Program-made: the position numbers and the translations under genes
Notes under the pieces: model-generated
What the model saw: only the letters and a program-made list of their open reading frames with translations
The model's database searches: none
Told to the model about the DNA's origin: nothing
Part shown: positions 9,125-18,351 of the stretch, in pieces
Layout: each line of letters opens with the position of its first letter
Numbering within the stretch: position 1 is the stretch's first letter
NCBI RefSeq assembly: GCF_026738875.1
Contig: NZ_JAPQFJ010000010.1
Coordinates: forward strand, 62,001 to 126,000
Source of the DNA: Clostridium brassicae
Lineage (GTDB): Bacteria > Bacillota > Clostridia > Clostridiales > Clostridiaceae
DNA length: 64,000 nt
Reading direction: 5' to 3'

Positions 9125-9138
9125 GGAAGAGTGTTTGC
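9125..9138 (+). promoter_or_regulatory. weak candidate sigma-54 promoter of the activator gene
   Basis: AGGAAGAGTGTTTGCAT keeps GG and GC 12 bases apart, as at -24/-12, but lacks TGGCAC. It sits about 105 bases before the activator start and would imply autogenous control. Treat as tentative. Confidence 0.3.
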
Positions 9139-9244
9139 ATAATTTTAAAACGTAAATAGTATTTAGAGTTGAACAATTATTTAATATAGTTTTTATTAAG
9201 TAGGTATGAAGAAATAGCTTCAAAAATTAGTGGGAGGAATACAT

Positions 9245-11299
9245 ATGAAAAAGAAGATAGCGGTTATAACTCTTTCTTCTGCTGTAGCAAGTTTTTATTG
9301 TAAACAATTACAAGAATTGTTTGGTGAATATATAATCACTGAAAGATATTCATTAGATGATAATAGTGTTGAGGGAATTATTGATGCTGATATAGTGTTA
9401 ATAGCAACAGATGATATTTATAGAACAGTAAAAAATTATATAAAAAAAGATTGTGAAATAATTATAACTAGTATAACTATATTTAAAGATGGATTTAATA
9501 AGGTTAATGAAATACCTAAAGGTAAGAAGGTTATGCTTGTAAATTTAAGCTTAGAAATGGCTGTAGAAACTATTTCGTTAATCTATCAGTTAGGAGCAAA
9601 TCATATAGAATTTGTACCTGTTTATCCAATGATGAAAGAAATACCCAATATAGATATTGCAGTAACACCAGGAGAAATGAGATATGTACCTGAAAATGTA
9701 AGTCGAATTATAGATATAGGGCATAGGGTTTTAGACATAAATACTATAATTGACATAGCTGCAAAATTGGATTTAGACAGCTTGATTAAAAAAGAGAAAA
9801 TACAAAATTATTTTAATAGTATTGTTACTAATAGATCAGGTGTACAAAAATTAATGGGAATAACTAGTAGACTTGAAAGTGAATTTAGTATATTATTACA
9901 AGGTTTAGAAGAGGGTATTATAGGTGTAGATTTAAAAGGAAGTGTATATTTTTATAATGAAAGTGCTGAAAAAGTAATAGGCTTAAAAAAGGAGAATATT
10001 TTAGGAAGATATGTTAAGGAACTAATACCTGAATTGCCATTTGAACAAGTACTTCATAGAGCAAAATCTATTAAGCAAAAATTAGTAGAAATAAATGGTT
10101 GTGCAATTTCTGTAAATATTGATCCTATAACTAATAATAAAATTCTTTATGGTGCTGCTGCAATTATTAAAAGATTTAGTGATGCAGAGAAAGAGCAGCA
10201 TAAACTTAGATCACAGCTTATAGGAAAAGGACATATAGCTAAATATACTTTTGAAGATATTATTGGGGAGAGTAAGGAAATTAATAAGGTAAAAGATATT
10301 GCAAAGAGAATGGCTAAATCAGAATCATCTATATTAATTAGAGGAGAAACAGGAACTGGAAAAGAGTTATTTGCTCAAGCAATACATAATGCTTCTAATA
10401 GAAAAAAATATCAATTTGTTGCTGTGAATTGTGCAGCATTACCTGAAAGTTTGCTTGAAAGTGAACTTTTTGGATATGAGGAAGGAGCATTTACTGGAGC
10501 GAGAAAAGGGGGAAAATTAGGTCTTTTTGAATTAGCTCATATGGGTACTTTGTTTCTTGATGAAATAGGGGAAATGGAACTAGGACTACAGGCTAGATTA
10601 TTGAGAGTTATTCAAGAAAGAGAAGTAATGAGAATTGGTGGAGATAGGGTGATTAATGTAGATGTTAGAATAATTGCAGCAACAAATAGAGATCTAAAAA
10701 ATTTGGTAAAAGAAGGAAAGTTTAGACAAGATCTATATTTTAGGTTGAACGTATTACCCTTAAATCTTATTCCGTTAAGGGAAAGGAAAGAAGATATTTT
10801 ATTATTAGTGGATAAAATAAAAAAAGAACTTAAAAAGGAATTTGTATTGTCTGAAAGTGTGTCAGAGGCATTTTTAAATCATATTTGGGAAGGAAATGTA
10901 AGAGAACTTAGAAACTATGTTGAGTATCTTGCACATTTAGAAAAAAAGTATATTGATTTAGAAGATATACCTTTTAACCCTTCAAAAATATCTAATTTAT
11001 ATGACTTAAGAGATGAAGAAATAATTACTATAAAGACATTTAAGCAATATGTTAGAAATAAAGTAGATAGGTATATATTTGTTTTAAAAGAACTGGAGAA
11101 AGGATATAAAAACAGAGAATCTGTGGGAAGGAGAAGTATTGCAAAGAGTGCTGAAATACAGGGTGTGTTTTTGTCAGAACAGGAGATTAGAAGAATATTA
11201 GTTGACTTGGAGAACTATAATATGGTGGAAATCTCAAAGGGAAGAGGAGGATCAAAGATAACTCAGTTTGGGATTAAAGCAATAGATAAACTGTATTAG
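9245..11299 (+). CDS. sigma-54-dependent transcriptional activator (CdsR/PrpR-like)
   Basis: The product has 684 residues. An N-terminal sensor-like domain (about 1-190) resembles PrpR-N-type input domains. A PAS domain follows (about 205-310, containing GVDLKGSVYFYNESAEKVIG). The AAA+ domain has Walker A GETGTGKE near 366, the sigma-54 contact motif GAFTGA near 416 and Walker B LFLDEIGEM. The C-terminus does not end in the usual Fis-type helix-turn-helix; its last about 90 residues read like a winged helix. Start ATG 9245 follows GGGAGGAATACAT. Downstream genes carry -24/-12 promoters, so this is probably the activator of the cysteine-degrading enzymes, like C. difficile CdsR. The inducer is not known. 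Confidence 0.9.
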   Translation: MKKKIAVITLSSAVASFYCKQLQELFGEYIITERYSLDDNSVEGIIDADIVLIATDDIYRTVKNYIKKDCEIIITSITIFKDGFNKVNEIPKGKKVMLVNLSLEMAVETISLIYQLGANHIEFVPVYPMMKEIPNIDIAVTPGEMRYVPENVSRIIDIGHRVLDINTIIDIAAKLDLDSLIKKEKIQNYFNSIVTNRSGVQKLMGITSRLESEFSILLQGLEEGIIGVDLKGSVYFYNESAEKVIGLKKENILGRYVKELIPELPFEQVLHRAKSIKQKLVEINGCAISVNIDPITNNKILYGAAAIIKRFSDAEKEQHKLRSQLIGKGHIAKYTFEDIIGESKEINKVKDIAKRMAKSESSILIRGETGTGKELFAQAIHNASNRKKYQFVAVNCAALPESLLESELFGYEEGAFTGARKGGKLGLFELAHMGTLFLDEIGEMELGLQARLLRVIQEREVMRIGGDRVINVDVRIIAATNRDLKNLVKEGKFRQDLYFRLNVLPLNLIPLRERKEDILLLVDKIKKELKKEFVLSESVSEAFLNHIWEGNVRELRNYVEYLAHLEKKYIDLEDIPFNPSKISNLYDLRDEEIITIKTFKQYVRNKVDRYIFVLKELEKGYKNRESVGRRSIAKSAEIQGVFLSEQEIRRILVDLENYNMVEISKGRGGSKITQFGIKAIDKLY

Positions 11300-11304
11300 A
11301 AGAA

Positions 11305-11322
11305 TTGGCATAGTATTTGCTT
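11305..11322 (+). promoter_or_regulatory. sigma-54 promoter of the D-cysteine desulfhydrase gene
   Basis: TTGGCATAGTATTTGCTT has GG (11307-11308) and GC (11319-11320) at the required 12-base spacing and matches TTGGCA-N5-TTGC apart from the last base of TGGCAC. It begins only 5 bases after the activator's stop codon, so the enhancer sites must lie inside the activator gene. Confidence 0.85.
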
Positions 11323-11365
11323 CGATATATGATAAGAAAAATATCTATTAAAAATAGGAGGGGTT

Positions 11366-12364
11366 ATGATGTTTAAATATCCAAGAAGAGAGAAATTAGC
11401 TTTTTTACCAACACCAATACATAAATTAGATAAATTAAGTAAATTACTTGATGGTCCGGAAATTTATTTAAAAAGAGATGATCTTACAGGGAGTGTAGTA
11501 GGTGGAAATAAGATTAGAAAGCTAGAATATACTATTGCCCATGCAATAGATAATGGATATGATACTTTAATTACATGTGGAGGAATTCAATCAAATCACT
11601 GCAGAGCTACTGCTTTTGTAGCTTCTAAGCTAGGACTTGAGTGTCATCTTGTTTTAAATAAAAAAGAGGAGCCTAAAATGGAGGCTAATTTATTCTTAGA
11701 TAAATTAGCAGGAGCACATACACATTATATACTTAGCGAAGAGTATGAAAGTGATCTTGAGAATTTATTAAAAAACCTTAAAGAAAAACTAGATCAAGAA
11801 GGTAGAAAAGCATATATAATTCCTACTGGAGCATCATTTGGTATAGGTAACTTTGGGTATATAAAGGCAGCAGAAGAGATAAGCGAGCAGTGTATAGAAG
11901 AAAAGTTGGATTTTGATTATATCGTAACTGCTGTGGGATCAGGGGGAACATATACAGGGCTATCTATAGGGCAAAAATTATTTTTACCTAAAACAAAAAT
12001 AGTAGGAATAAATGTCTCTGATAATAAAGAATATTTTGTGGAAAAGATAAAGAAAATTTCAAAGGAAAGCTCAATCTATATGGATAGAGAGATACCAATT
12101 ATAGAAGAAAATATTCATATTATAGATGGTTATGTAGGACTTGGATATGCTCAAAGTAAACCAGACGAGCTAAAATTTATTACGGATGTTGCAAGATTAG
12201 AAGGCGTGGTATTTGATCCGGTTTATACAGGAAAAGCTATGTTTGGTCTTGTGGACCAGATAAATAAGGGGACTTTCAAAAAAGGAGAGAAAATTTTATT
12301 CGTTCACACAGGTGGAATATTTGGAATATTCCCTAAGAGTGATATGTTTAACTTTGAAGAATAA
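11366..12364 (+). CDS. dcyD: D-cysteine desulfhydrase (PLP-dependent)
   Basis: The 332-residue protein belongs to the ACC deaminase/D-cysteine desulfhydrase branch of fold-type II PLP enzymes. It has LKRDDLTGSVVGGNKIRKLE, where the Lys in GGNKIRKLE is the PLP Schiff-base residue, then TCGGIQSNHCRATA and the phosphate-binding VGSGGTYTGL. D-cysteine is split to pyruvate, H2S and ammonia. Nearby family members act on ACC or other D-amino acids, so specificity is inferred from sequence type and the sulfur-lyase neighbour. Tandem ATGs (11366 and 11369) follow AGGAGGGG. Transcription should come from the sigma-54 promoter just upstream, and a strong terminator follows. Confidence 0.88.
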   Translation: MMFKYPRREKLAFLPTPIHKLDKLSKLLDGPEIYLKRDDLTGSVVGGNKIRKLEYTIAHAIDNGYDTLITCGGIQSNHCRATAFVASKLGLECHLVLNKKEEPKMEANLFLDKLAGAHTHYILSEEYESDLENLLKNLKEKLDQEGRKAYIIPTGASFGIGNFGYIKAAEEISEQCIEEKLDFDYIVTAVGSGGTYTGLSIGQKLFLPKTKIVGINVSDNKEYFVEKIKKISKESSIYMDREIPIIEENIHIIDGYVGLGYAQSKPDELKFITDVARLEGVVFDPVYTGKAMFGLVDQINKGTFKKGEKILFVHTGGIFGIFPKSDMFNFEE

Positions 12365-12380
12365 AATCCAGCTTAATATT

Positions 12381-12430
12381 AAAAAACATCCTTATGTTAT
12401 TTATTATCTATAACATAAGGATGTTTTTTT
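12381..12430 (+). terminator. terminator after dcyD
   Basis: The long stem AAAAAACATCCTTATGTTAT pairs with 12410-12429 and ends in a T run. Confidence 0.92.
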
Positions 12431-12726
12431 ACTAATATAAAGATAATTTTTAATTAAAATTTAGTTTATTTAAAATATATATATTATTTTGGTGTAAAGT
12501 TTGTACTAGGTTATTTGGAAAGGCTATATGGCATTTATTTCTAGTGAATAAGTATTCAGATTTAGGTAAAATATTTTTATATAAATTTATATGAGTATTA
12601 GCTAATTTGATTAAGAGAGAAATACAAAAGGAGAAATAGGTTAAATATTCACCCAATTCAACCATTTGATTATTGTATGAACATTATAAAAACAACGCGA
12701 AAAACCAGTTTTATTGACGAAAAATG
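12431..12726. other. AT-rich intergenic stretch, possible enhancer region
   Basis: About 300 bases without a supportable gene. A 71-codon minus-strand frame has no ribosome site, and the plus-strand frames are broken by stops. Because a sigma-54 promoter follows directly, this is where activator binding sites for the next gene would be expected. I could not identify a convincing dyad shared with the upstream promoter. Confidence 0.4.
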
Positions 12727-12744
12727 TTGGCACGATATTTGCTT
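12727..12744 (+). promoter_or_regulatory. sigma-54 promoter of the C-S lyase gene
   Basis: TTGGCACGATATTTGCTT matches TTGGCAC-N5-TTGCT exactly, with GG 12729-12730 and GC 12741-12742. It lies 55 bases before the start codon. Confidence 0.93.
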
Positions 12745-12798
12745 ATATAAAATTACGACAAGTTAAACGATTTCAAAAATGATCATGGAGGTTATAGT

Positions 12799-13974
12799 AT
12801 GAGATACAATTTTGATAAAACTATTAATAGAATTGGAAGTAATACAGCTAAATGGGATGAGATTGAAGAAAAGTTTGGAACAAAAGATGTGTTACCTATG
12901 TGGGTAGCAGATATGGACTTTAGAGTGGCTCAACCTATTATAGATGCACTAAAAGAAAGGGCTGAACATGGTATATTTGGTTATACAAAAATGTCTGATA
13001 GTTACAAAGAAGCTGTATGTAATTGGATGAAAAAAAGGCATAATTGGGAAAGTGAAAAAGATTGGCTAATTCATAGCCCGGGTGTTGTGCCAGCACTTAG
13101 TATAATTGTTAGAGAATTTACTGAACCCGGAGATAAAATAATTATACAATCTCCTGTGTATTACCCTTTCTTTGATGTAGTAAAGGATAATGGACGTGAG
13201 CTAGTATGTAATTCTCTTAAAGAGGTAGATGGAAAATACATTATGGATTATGAGGATTTAGAAAATAAAATTGACAATAAAGTAAAATTGATGATACTTT
13301 GTAGCCCACATAATCCTGTTGGAAGAGTGTGGACAAAAGAAGAATTAGTTAAACTTGGAGAAATTTGCATTAAAAATAATATTAAGATAATAAGTGATGA
13401 AATCCATTCAGATCTTGTTTATAAAGGTCATAAGCATATACCATTAGCATCAATATCGGAAGAATTTGCTCAAAATACAATTACATGTTTTGCTCCAAGT
13501 AAAACATTTAATATAGCTGGATTACAGTCTGCACTATTATCAGTACCAAATAAAGAAGATCATGAGAAGATTAGTAAGGCGATAGCTATACTAGATATTC
13601 GTAGAGACAATTGTTTTGGAGCAGTAGCTACAGAAGTAGCTTATACTAGTGGAGAAGAATGGCTTGAACAAGTACTAGAGTATTTGGAAGGCAATTTGGA
13701 CTTTTTAGTAGAGTATATAGAAGAAAGAATTCCTAAAGTTAAAGTTAATAAGATAGAAGGAACTTATTTAGTTTGGTTAGATTGCCGTGAACTTGGAATG
13801 AATAAAGAACAATTATCTGAATTTATGATTAAAGAAGCTAAAGTTGCATTAGATGATGGATATTGGTTTGGAGGAGAAGGAGAAGGTTTTGTTAGAATAA
13901 ATATTGCATGTCCTAGAAATACTTTAGAAGAAGGACTAAGAAGAATAGAGAATGCAGTTAAAAATTTAAAATAA
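12799..13974 (+). CDS. patB: MalY/PatB family PLP-dependent C-S lyase (cystathionine beta-lyase)
   Basis: The 391-residue fold-type I PLP enzyme starts MRYNFDKTINRIGSNTAKWD, typical of MalY/PatB. It has LPMWVADMDF, the CSPHNPVGRVW loop, SDEIHSDLVY (Asp to the pyridine nitrogen) and SKTFNIAGLQ, with the PLP lysine in APSKTFN. These enzymes cleave cysteine or cystathionine to pyruvate, ammonia and H2S or a thiol. The gene has its own near-perfect sigma-54 promoter and ATGGAGG ribosome site, and nhaC follows on the same strand without a visible terminator. Its coupling to dcyD through the shared sigma factor argues for a role in cysteine breakdown. Confidence 0.9.
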   Translation: MRYNFDKTINRIGSNTAKWDEIEEKFGTKDVLPMWVADMDFRVAQPIIDALKERAEHGIFGYTKMSDSYKEAVCNWMKKRHNWESEKDWLIHSPGVVPALSIIVREFTEPGDKIIIQSPVYYPFFDVVKDNGRELVCNSLKEVDGKYIMDYEDLENKIDNKVKLMILCSPHNPVGRVWTKEELVKLGEICIKNNIKIISDEIHSDLVYKGHKHIPLASISEEFAQNTITCFAPSKTFNIAGLQSALLSVPNKEDHEKISKAIAILDIRRDNCFGAVATEVAYTSGEEWLEQVLEYLEGNLDFLVEYIEERIPKVKVNKIEGTYLVWLDCRELGMNKEQLSEFMIKEAKVALDDGYWFGGEGEGFVRINIACPRNTLEEGLRRIENAVKNLK

Positions 13975-14132
13975 TTAATTATAAATGTAGTGTAAATAAG
14001 CTGTATCAAATGAGTTACTTAGGAGAGTACTTTTAGGTATTATATATAATTTATAGTGGAGGAGGTTTTTTATAAGTACTTTCCATTAGTATAAAGTTTT
14101 AATATTCTAATGAAAAAATAGGAGGTATGATT

Positions 14133-15563
14133 ATGGAATTTGGATTAGCTAGTATGTTCCCACCAATTTTAGCAATTATTTTAGCAGTTATTACTAGACA
14201 AGTTTTTTTATCTCTTTTTGCAGGTATTTTTGTTGGGGAATTACTTCTTAAGGGATGGGCTCTTTTCCCTGCTTTCAATGCTTCTTTAGAAAGAGTTGTT
14301 TCTGTATTTGCAGAAGGATGGGTTACTAAAACTATAATGTTCTCATTGTTAGTAGGATCTATAATTGCTCTTATCCAAGTATCAGGTGGAGTTGAGGGAT
14401 TTGTAGATTATTTAACAGAAAAAAATAAAATAATAAAAAATAAGAAGGCAGCACAATTTTTAGCATTTTTCATAGGTATTGTTGTTTTTATAGAATCTTC
14501 AATAACAATTCTTACTTCAGGAACTGTAGCAAGACCACTTACAGATAAATTTAAAGTATCAAGAGAAAAACTTGCATATATATGTGACTCTACATCAGCA
14601 CCAGTATGTTCTTTAATACCATTGAATGCATGGGGTGCTACACTAATGGGATTGATAGCAGTTCAAATATCTAAAGGGGTAATTACAGGTAATGCTACTT
14701 CAATACTAATAAAAAGTATACCTTTCAATTTTTATTCAATAATAGCTGTTTTAGCGGTACCATTTTATATTTTAACAGGCAAAGATTGGGGTCCTATGAA
14801 AGCAGCTGAAGAAAGAGTTATGAAAACAGGAAAATTAATGAGAGATGGGGCTATGCCTGTTGTAAATCTAGAAGCTACAGAGATACCAACTAAAGAAGGC
14901 GTTAAACCAAATGCTAAAAATATGCTTTTACCTCTAGCAGTGCTTATTTTTATGATGCCTATAGGACTATATATTACTGGAAAAGGCAGTATATTCAATG
15001 GTTCAGGATCAAGTTCAGTATTTTGGGCAGTATTAGCATCTTTAGTTTTTTCAGCTATATATTATAGAGCACAAAATATAATGAAATTAAATGAATTCAT
15101 GGAACATGTTTATACAGGTATAGGTTCAATGATGCCAGTTGTTATAATCTTAATATGTTCTATTGCTATAGGAAATGTTATTGGTGATTTAGGTACAGGA
15201 GAATATATGGCAAACTTAGTAAGAGGAAATATAGATGGTTCATATGGACCAGCACTTATATTCGTAATGGGATGTATTATTGCATTTTCTACTGGAACAA
15301 GTTGGGGAACGTTTGCTCTTATGATGCCTATAGGAATTCAAATGGCAGTTGCAATGGATGCTAATTTATATGTAACTGTAGGAGCGGTAATTTCAGGAGC
15401 TATTATGGGAGACCACTGTTCACCAATATCTGATACAACTATTATTTCTTCAATGGCAGCAGCTACGGATCATATAGATCATGTAAAAACCCAAGTTCCA
15501 TATGCTTTAGCAAATGCTGCAGTTGCATTAGTTTTATATTTGGTAGTTGGTTTTATACTTTAA
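14133..15563 (+). CDS. nhaC: NhaC family Na+/H+ antiporter-like transporter
   Basis: The 476-residue membrane protein has about 11-12 hydrophobic segments. It carries the ion-transporter motifs SSITILTSGTVARPL, STSAPVCSLIPLNAWG and the C-terminal GAIMGDHCSPISDTTIISS typical of the NhaC/arsenical-pump-like superfamily. Members exchange Na+ for H+, and some exchange organic acids or amino acids. In this setting it could move a substrate or product of the sulfur amino acid lyases. That is inference from position only. ATG 14133 is preferred, because the ATG six bases earlier sits one base from AGGAGG. No separate -24/-12 site is seen in the 158-base gap, so cotranscription with patB is likely. 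Confidence 0.88.
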   Translation: MEFGLASMFPPILAIILAVITRQVFLSLFAGIFVGELLLKGWALFPAFNASLERVVSVFAEGWVTKTIMFSLLVGSIIALIQVSGGVEGFVDYLTEKNKIIKNKKAAQFLAFFIGIVVFIESSITILTSGTVARPLTDKFKVSREKLAYICDSTSAPVCSLIPLNAWGATLMGLIAVQISKGVITGNATSILIKSIPFNFYSIIAVLAVPFYILTGKDWGPMKAAEERVMKTGKLMRDGAMPVVNLEATEIPTKEGVKPNAKNMLLPLAVLIFMMPIGLYITGKGSIFNGSGSSSVFWAVLASLVFSAIYYRAQNIMKLNEFMEHVYTGIGSMMPVVIILICSIAIGNVIGDLGTGEYMANLVRGNIDGSYGPALIFVMGCIIAFSTGTSWGTFALMMPIGIQMAVAMDANLYVTVGAVISGAIMGDHCSPISDTTIISSMAAATDHIDHVKTQVPYALANAAVALVLYLVVGFIL

Positions 15564-15672
15564 GTAAAAATATTGGATTTTATGTAAATGTTTACTTCGT
15601 AAGATTTTAGTCAAAGAATAAATTTATTAATACATGAAGTGTGTTTAAATAGCCGGATTCTATTAACAAAAT

Positions 15673-15710
15673 AAGAATGATTTTCTTGTTATGATTAGAA
15701 AATCATTCTT
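15673..15710. terminator. bidirectional terminator between nhaC and ldh
   Basis: A 14-base perfect stem (AAGAATGATTTTCT with AGAAAATCATTCTT) and 10-base loop lie between convergent genes. The T tracts are short. Confidence 0.75.
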
Positions 15711-15733
15711 AGATGTTATTTAGAGTTTGGCTA

Positions 15734-16681
15734 TTAAAATTTCAATTTATTAGAATATTCTTTTAAAGTTTCAGCAGATTTTCTTAATTCTTTTGTTTCT
15801 TCTATGTCTAAAGGTACTTCAAGAACTTTTTTCACACCAGAAGCTCCTACTAGTGAAGGAATTCCAAGATATATGTCATCAATTCCATACTCACCTTGTA
15901 AAAGAGAAGATACTGTTAAAATTGAATTCTCATCTCTTAAAATGGCTTCTACAATTCTTCTAACAGCTAAAGCTACTGCAAAATAAGTTGCACCTTTTTT
16001 CTCAATAATACGATAGCCTGCTTTTCTTACATCATCTAATATTTCATATTTAGAAAAACCATCACATTTTTTACAGATGTGAGAACAGTATTCATTTACA
16101 TTCATTCCAGCAACAGAAGTTAAACTCCAAGTTGCAAGTTCAGAGTCTCCGTGCTCGCCCATTATATAAGCATGAATATTTCTTGAATCAATTTTAAAGT
16201 GTCTACTTAGTAGGTATTTAAATCTAGAAGTATCGAGAACTGTACCAGATCCAATAACTCTTTCTTTTGGAAAACCTGATAACTTATAAGTTATATAAGT
16301 TAAAATATCTACAGGATTTGACACTACAAGAAGTATGGAATTAGGATTGTATTTCACTATCTCAGGTATAATAACTTTAAATATGTTAAAGTTTTTATTG
16401 ATTAAATCTAATCTTGTTTCACCCTGTTTTTGAGCAGCACCTGCTGTAATTATTACTATATCTGAATCCTTTGTGTCTTTATAATCTCCAGCATGTATAT
16501 CTACAGGATTTACAAATGAAACCCCATGAGATAAGTCCATAGCTTCTCCAAGAGATTTATCTTTGTTTATATCAACGATAACTAGTTCGGAAGGAAGTCC
16601 ACTTATCATAAGTGAATATGCACAAGTTGCCCCTACGTAGCCTGCCCCAATTATTGATATTTTAGTTTTTTTAGTTTCCAT
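15734..16681 (-). CDS. ldh: L-lactate dehydrogenase
   Basis: At 315 residues this is the standard LDH length. The Rossmann start [18 protein letters not shown], the [19 protein letters not shown] segment (Asp binds NAD ribose), the coenzyme loop with [16 protein letters not shown] (Gln-Lys-Gln-Gly-Glu-Thr-Arg identifies lactate over malate dehydrogenase), SNPVDILTY and catalytic IMGEHGDSE are all present. It reduces pyruvate to L-lactate with NADH. ATG 16681 follows CGGAGG. The gene is monocistronic, and I see no clear Rex site in its upstream region. Confidence 0.97.
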   Translation of the reverse strand: METKKTKISIIGAGYVGATCAYSLMISGLPSELVIVDINKDKSLGEAMDLSHGVSFVNPVDIHAGDYKDTKDSDIVIITAGAAQKQGETRLDLINKNFNIFKVIIPEIVKYNPNSILLVVSNPVDILTYITYKLSGFPKERVIGSGTVLDTSRFKYLLSRHFKIDSRNIHAYIMGEHGDSELATWSLTSVAGMNVNEYCSHICKKCDGFSKYEILDDVRKAGYRIIEKKGATYFAVALAVRRIVEAILRDENSILTVSSLLQGEYGIDDIYLGIPSLVGASGVKKVLEVPLDIEETKELRKSAETLKEYSNKLKF

Positions 16682-17067
16682 ATAGAATACCTCCGATAAA
16701 AGTTGTCTTTTATTAATATTATATATTATATAATAAAAATTATCAATAAAACAATATATTTAAATTATATCTTTTGTTATAAAATGCTTTTGTAGCAACT
16801 TTATTTTTAGAATTATATAATAACAATTTTTTATATATAATCTCATTTTATATTTTTTGTAATAAATATTTTTTTATACTTAATTGTACTTATGTATTAG
16901 AGTAAGAGTATTAATGGAATTAATGGCTAAAATATAAACAGGGTTCTTAGGAGTTTTATTCCTTAGATAGTGTTATCCAGGGTTATGTCATTCTTCACTC
17001 TCATTTTAAAGAAGATAGGAGTATTAGAATAGATAGTGGTGAGATAAACAGAAAGGAGCTGAAAAAC
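16682..17067. other. intergenic region between divergent ldh and AbiEii-like gene
   Basis: About 386 AT-rich bases. The last part (from 16951) is open in the frame of the next gene but has no ATG, GTG or TTG. Apart from the AAAGGAG ribosome site at 17052-17058, I see no supported feature. Confidence 0.4.
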
Positions 17068-18246
17068 ATAAAAAAGATAAATAAAAATTTTTTTATCCAT
17101 AATTATAATAAGTTTCAAGAAGAATATATTGCAAGTAAAGCTAATTATTATGGTATACCTAAAAGTGTGATAGAAAAACAAATATGGATATATGAGCTTC
17201 ATTCTCATATTCAGAATAGATTAAAAGATAATGTTATGTTAAAAGGAGGAGCTTGTGCTCAATTATACTTAGACTTGAAAGTTCAAAGATGTACTGAAGA
17301 TTTAGATTTATATACTAATTTAACAAAACAAAGATTAAGAAAAGAAATGAAGATAATAGAAAATCAATTTAATTCAAATAAAGTTCCAATGAGGTTATAT
17401 GAGTATGTGCCTAAAAGTGATATTCTATCTCAAAGTAGATTACCAATAACAACATTTATAGTTAAATTACCTTTTATATTCGCTAAAAGTAGAAAAATCA
17501 GAGAAGAAAGCATAAAGATAGATTTTTTACACATTAGTATGAAAAAGATTCCTAAATATACCATGGAAAAAAGTAAAACTATGGCCATGGATTTAAATTA
17601 TAATGCTATATCTATAGATATATATACTTTAATTACATCCAAAATAGTTACTTTTGCTGTGAATTCTATAGGTATAGAGAGTTTTAAAAAAGATAAATTA
17701 TATAAAAATGCTTATGATATGTTTTATTTGATAAAGAAATATAATCATAAGGAACTATTTCCTACAATATCTCAGTACTTAAAGAAAAGTATAAATGAGG
17801 AATTCAAAATCAAAAAAATAGATCATATTAGTATAGAAAGAATCTTTGAAGATATATTACAAGAGTTGTGTTATTTATCTATATATGATTTAAAAGAAAA
17901 TTTCACAGGATATTCTAAAAGATTTTTAGATTTTCAAATAAACTATCTTCAACAGGGTATTAAAGATAAACTTGATTTTGACGGGTGGGGAATAATATGT
18001 TCATATCTTTATTTATGGGTTTTAGATTTAAAAAACTATTTTCTATTTAAAGATATATCTAAATGTTTATATATAGATAAAATAGAGGAAGTTTATAACT
18101 TATATTATTGTTTAGATGAAATTGGTAAAGAAAATTATATAGATAATATAAAAAAAGAATTAGATGTGAAAAAAGGAAGATATGAGTATGATTATATAGA
18201 AAATCCTATTAGATTTATAAATTTATATAATATTTTTCACTGTTGA
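17068..18246 (+). CDS. AbiEii/AbiGii-like nucleotidyltransferase, start codon abnormal
   Basis: The protein has the nucleotidyltransferase pattern MLKGGACAQLYLDL followed by RCTEDLDLYT, matching the GG...EDLD catalytic core of the AbiEii/AbiGii toxin family, with a helical C-terminal half. AbiEii proteins transfer nucleotides and act as the toxin partner of AbiEi. Here no AbiEi-type gene is adjacent. The first standard start is GTG 17167, but the frame stays open upstream, the family needs the residues before it, and AAAGGAG (17052-17058) points to an ATA at 17068. This could be an ATG changed to ATA. The gene may be weakly expressed or inactive. Function in defence is uncertain. Confidence 0.65.
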   Translation: MKKINKNFFIHNYNKFQEEYIASKANYYGIPKSVIEKQIWIYELHSHIQNRLKDNVMLKGGACAQLYLDLKVQRCTEDLDLYTNLTKQRLRKEMKIIENQFNSNKVPMRLYEYVPKSDILSQSRLPITTFIVKLPFIFAKSRKIREESIKIDFLHISMKKIPKYTMEKSKTMAMDLNYNAISIDIYTLITSKIVTFAVNSIGIESFKKDKLYKNAYDMFYLIKKYNHKELFPTISQYLKKSINEEFKIKKIDHISIERIFEDILQELCYLSIYDLKENFTGYSKRFLDFQINYLQQGIKDKLDFDGWGIICSYLYLWVLDLKNYFLFKDISKCLYIDKIEEVYNLYYCLDEIGKENYIDNIKKELDVKKGRYEYDYIENPIRFINLYNIFHC

Positions 18247-18351
18247 TTTTTAGATTTGGAATTTTTAATAATACAATTTCTTTGATTGGTAATTTAAATA
18301 AGCTGAGTAAAATATAAATATACTGTTACCAATAAAATATATGGAGGGTGT

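Noticed and set aside
12450-12665. 71-codon minus-strand gene
   Set aside because: No ribosome site, low-complexity composition, and it lies in a likely regulatory gap.
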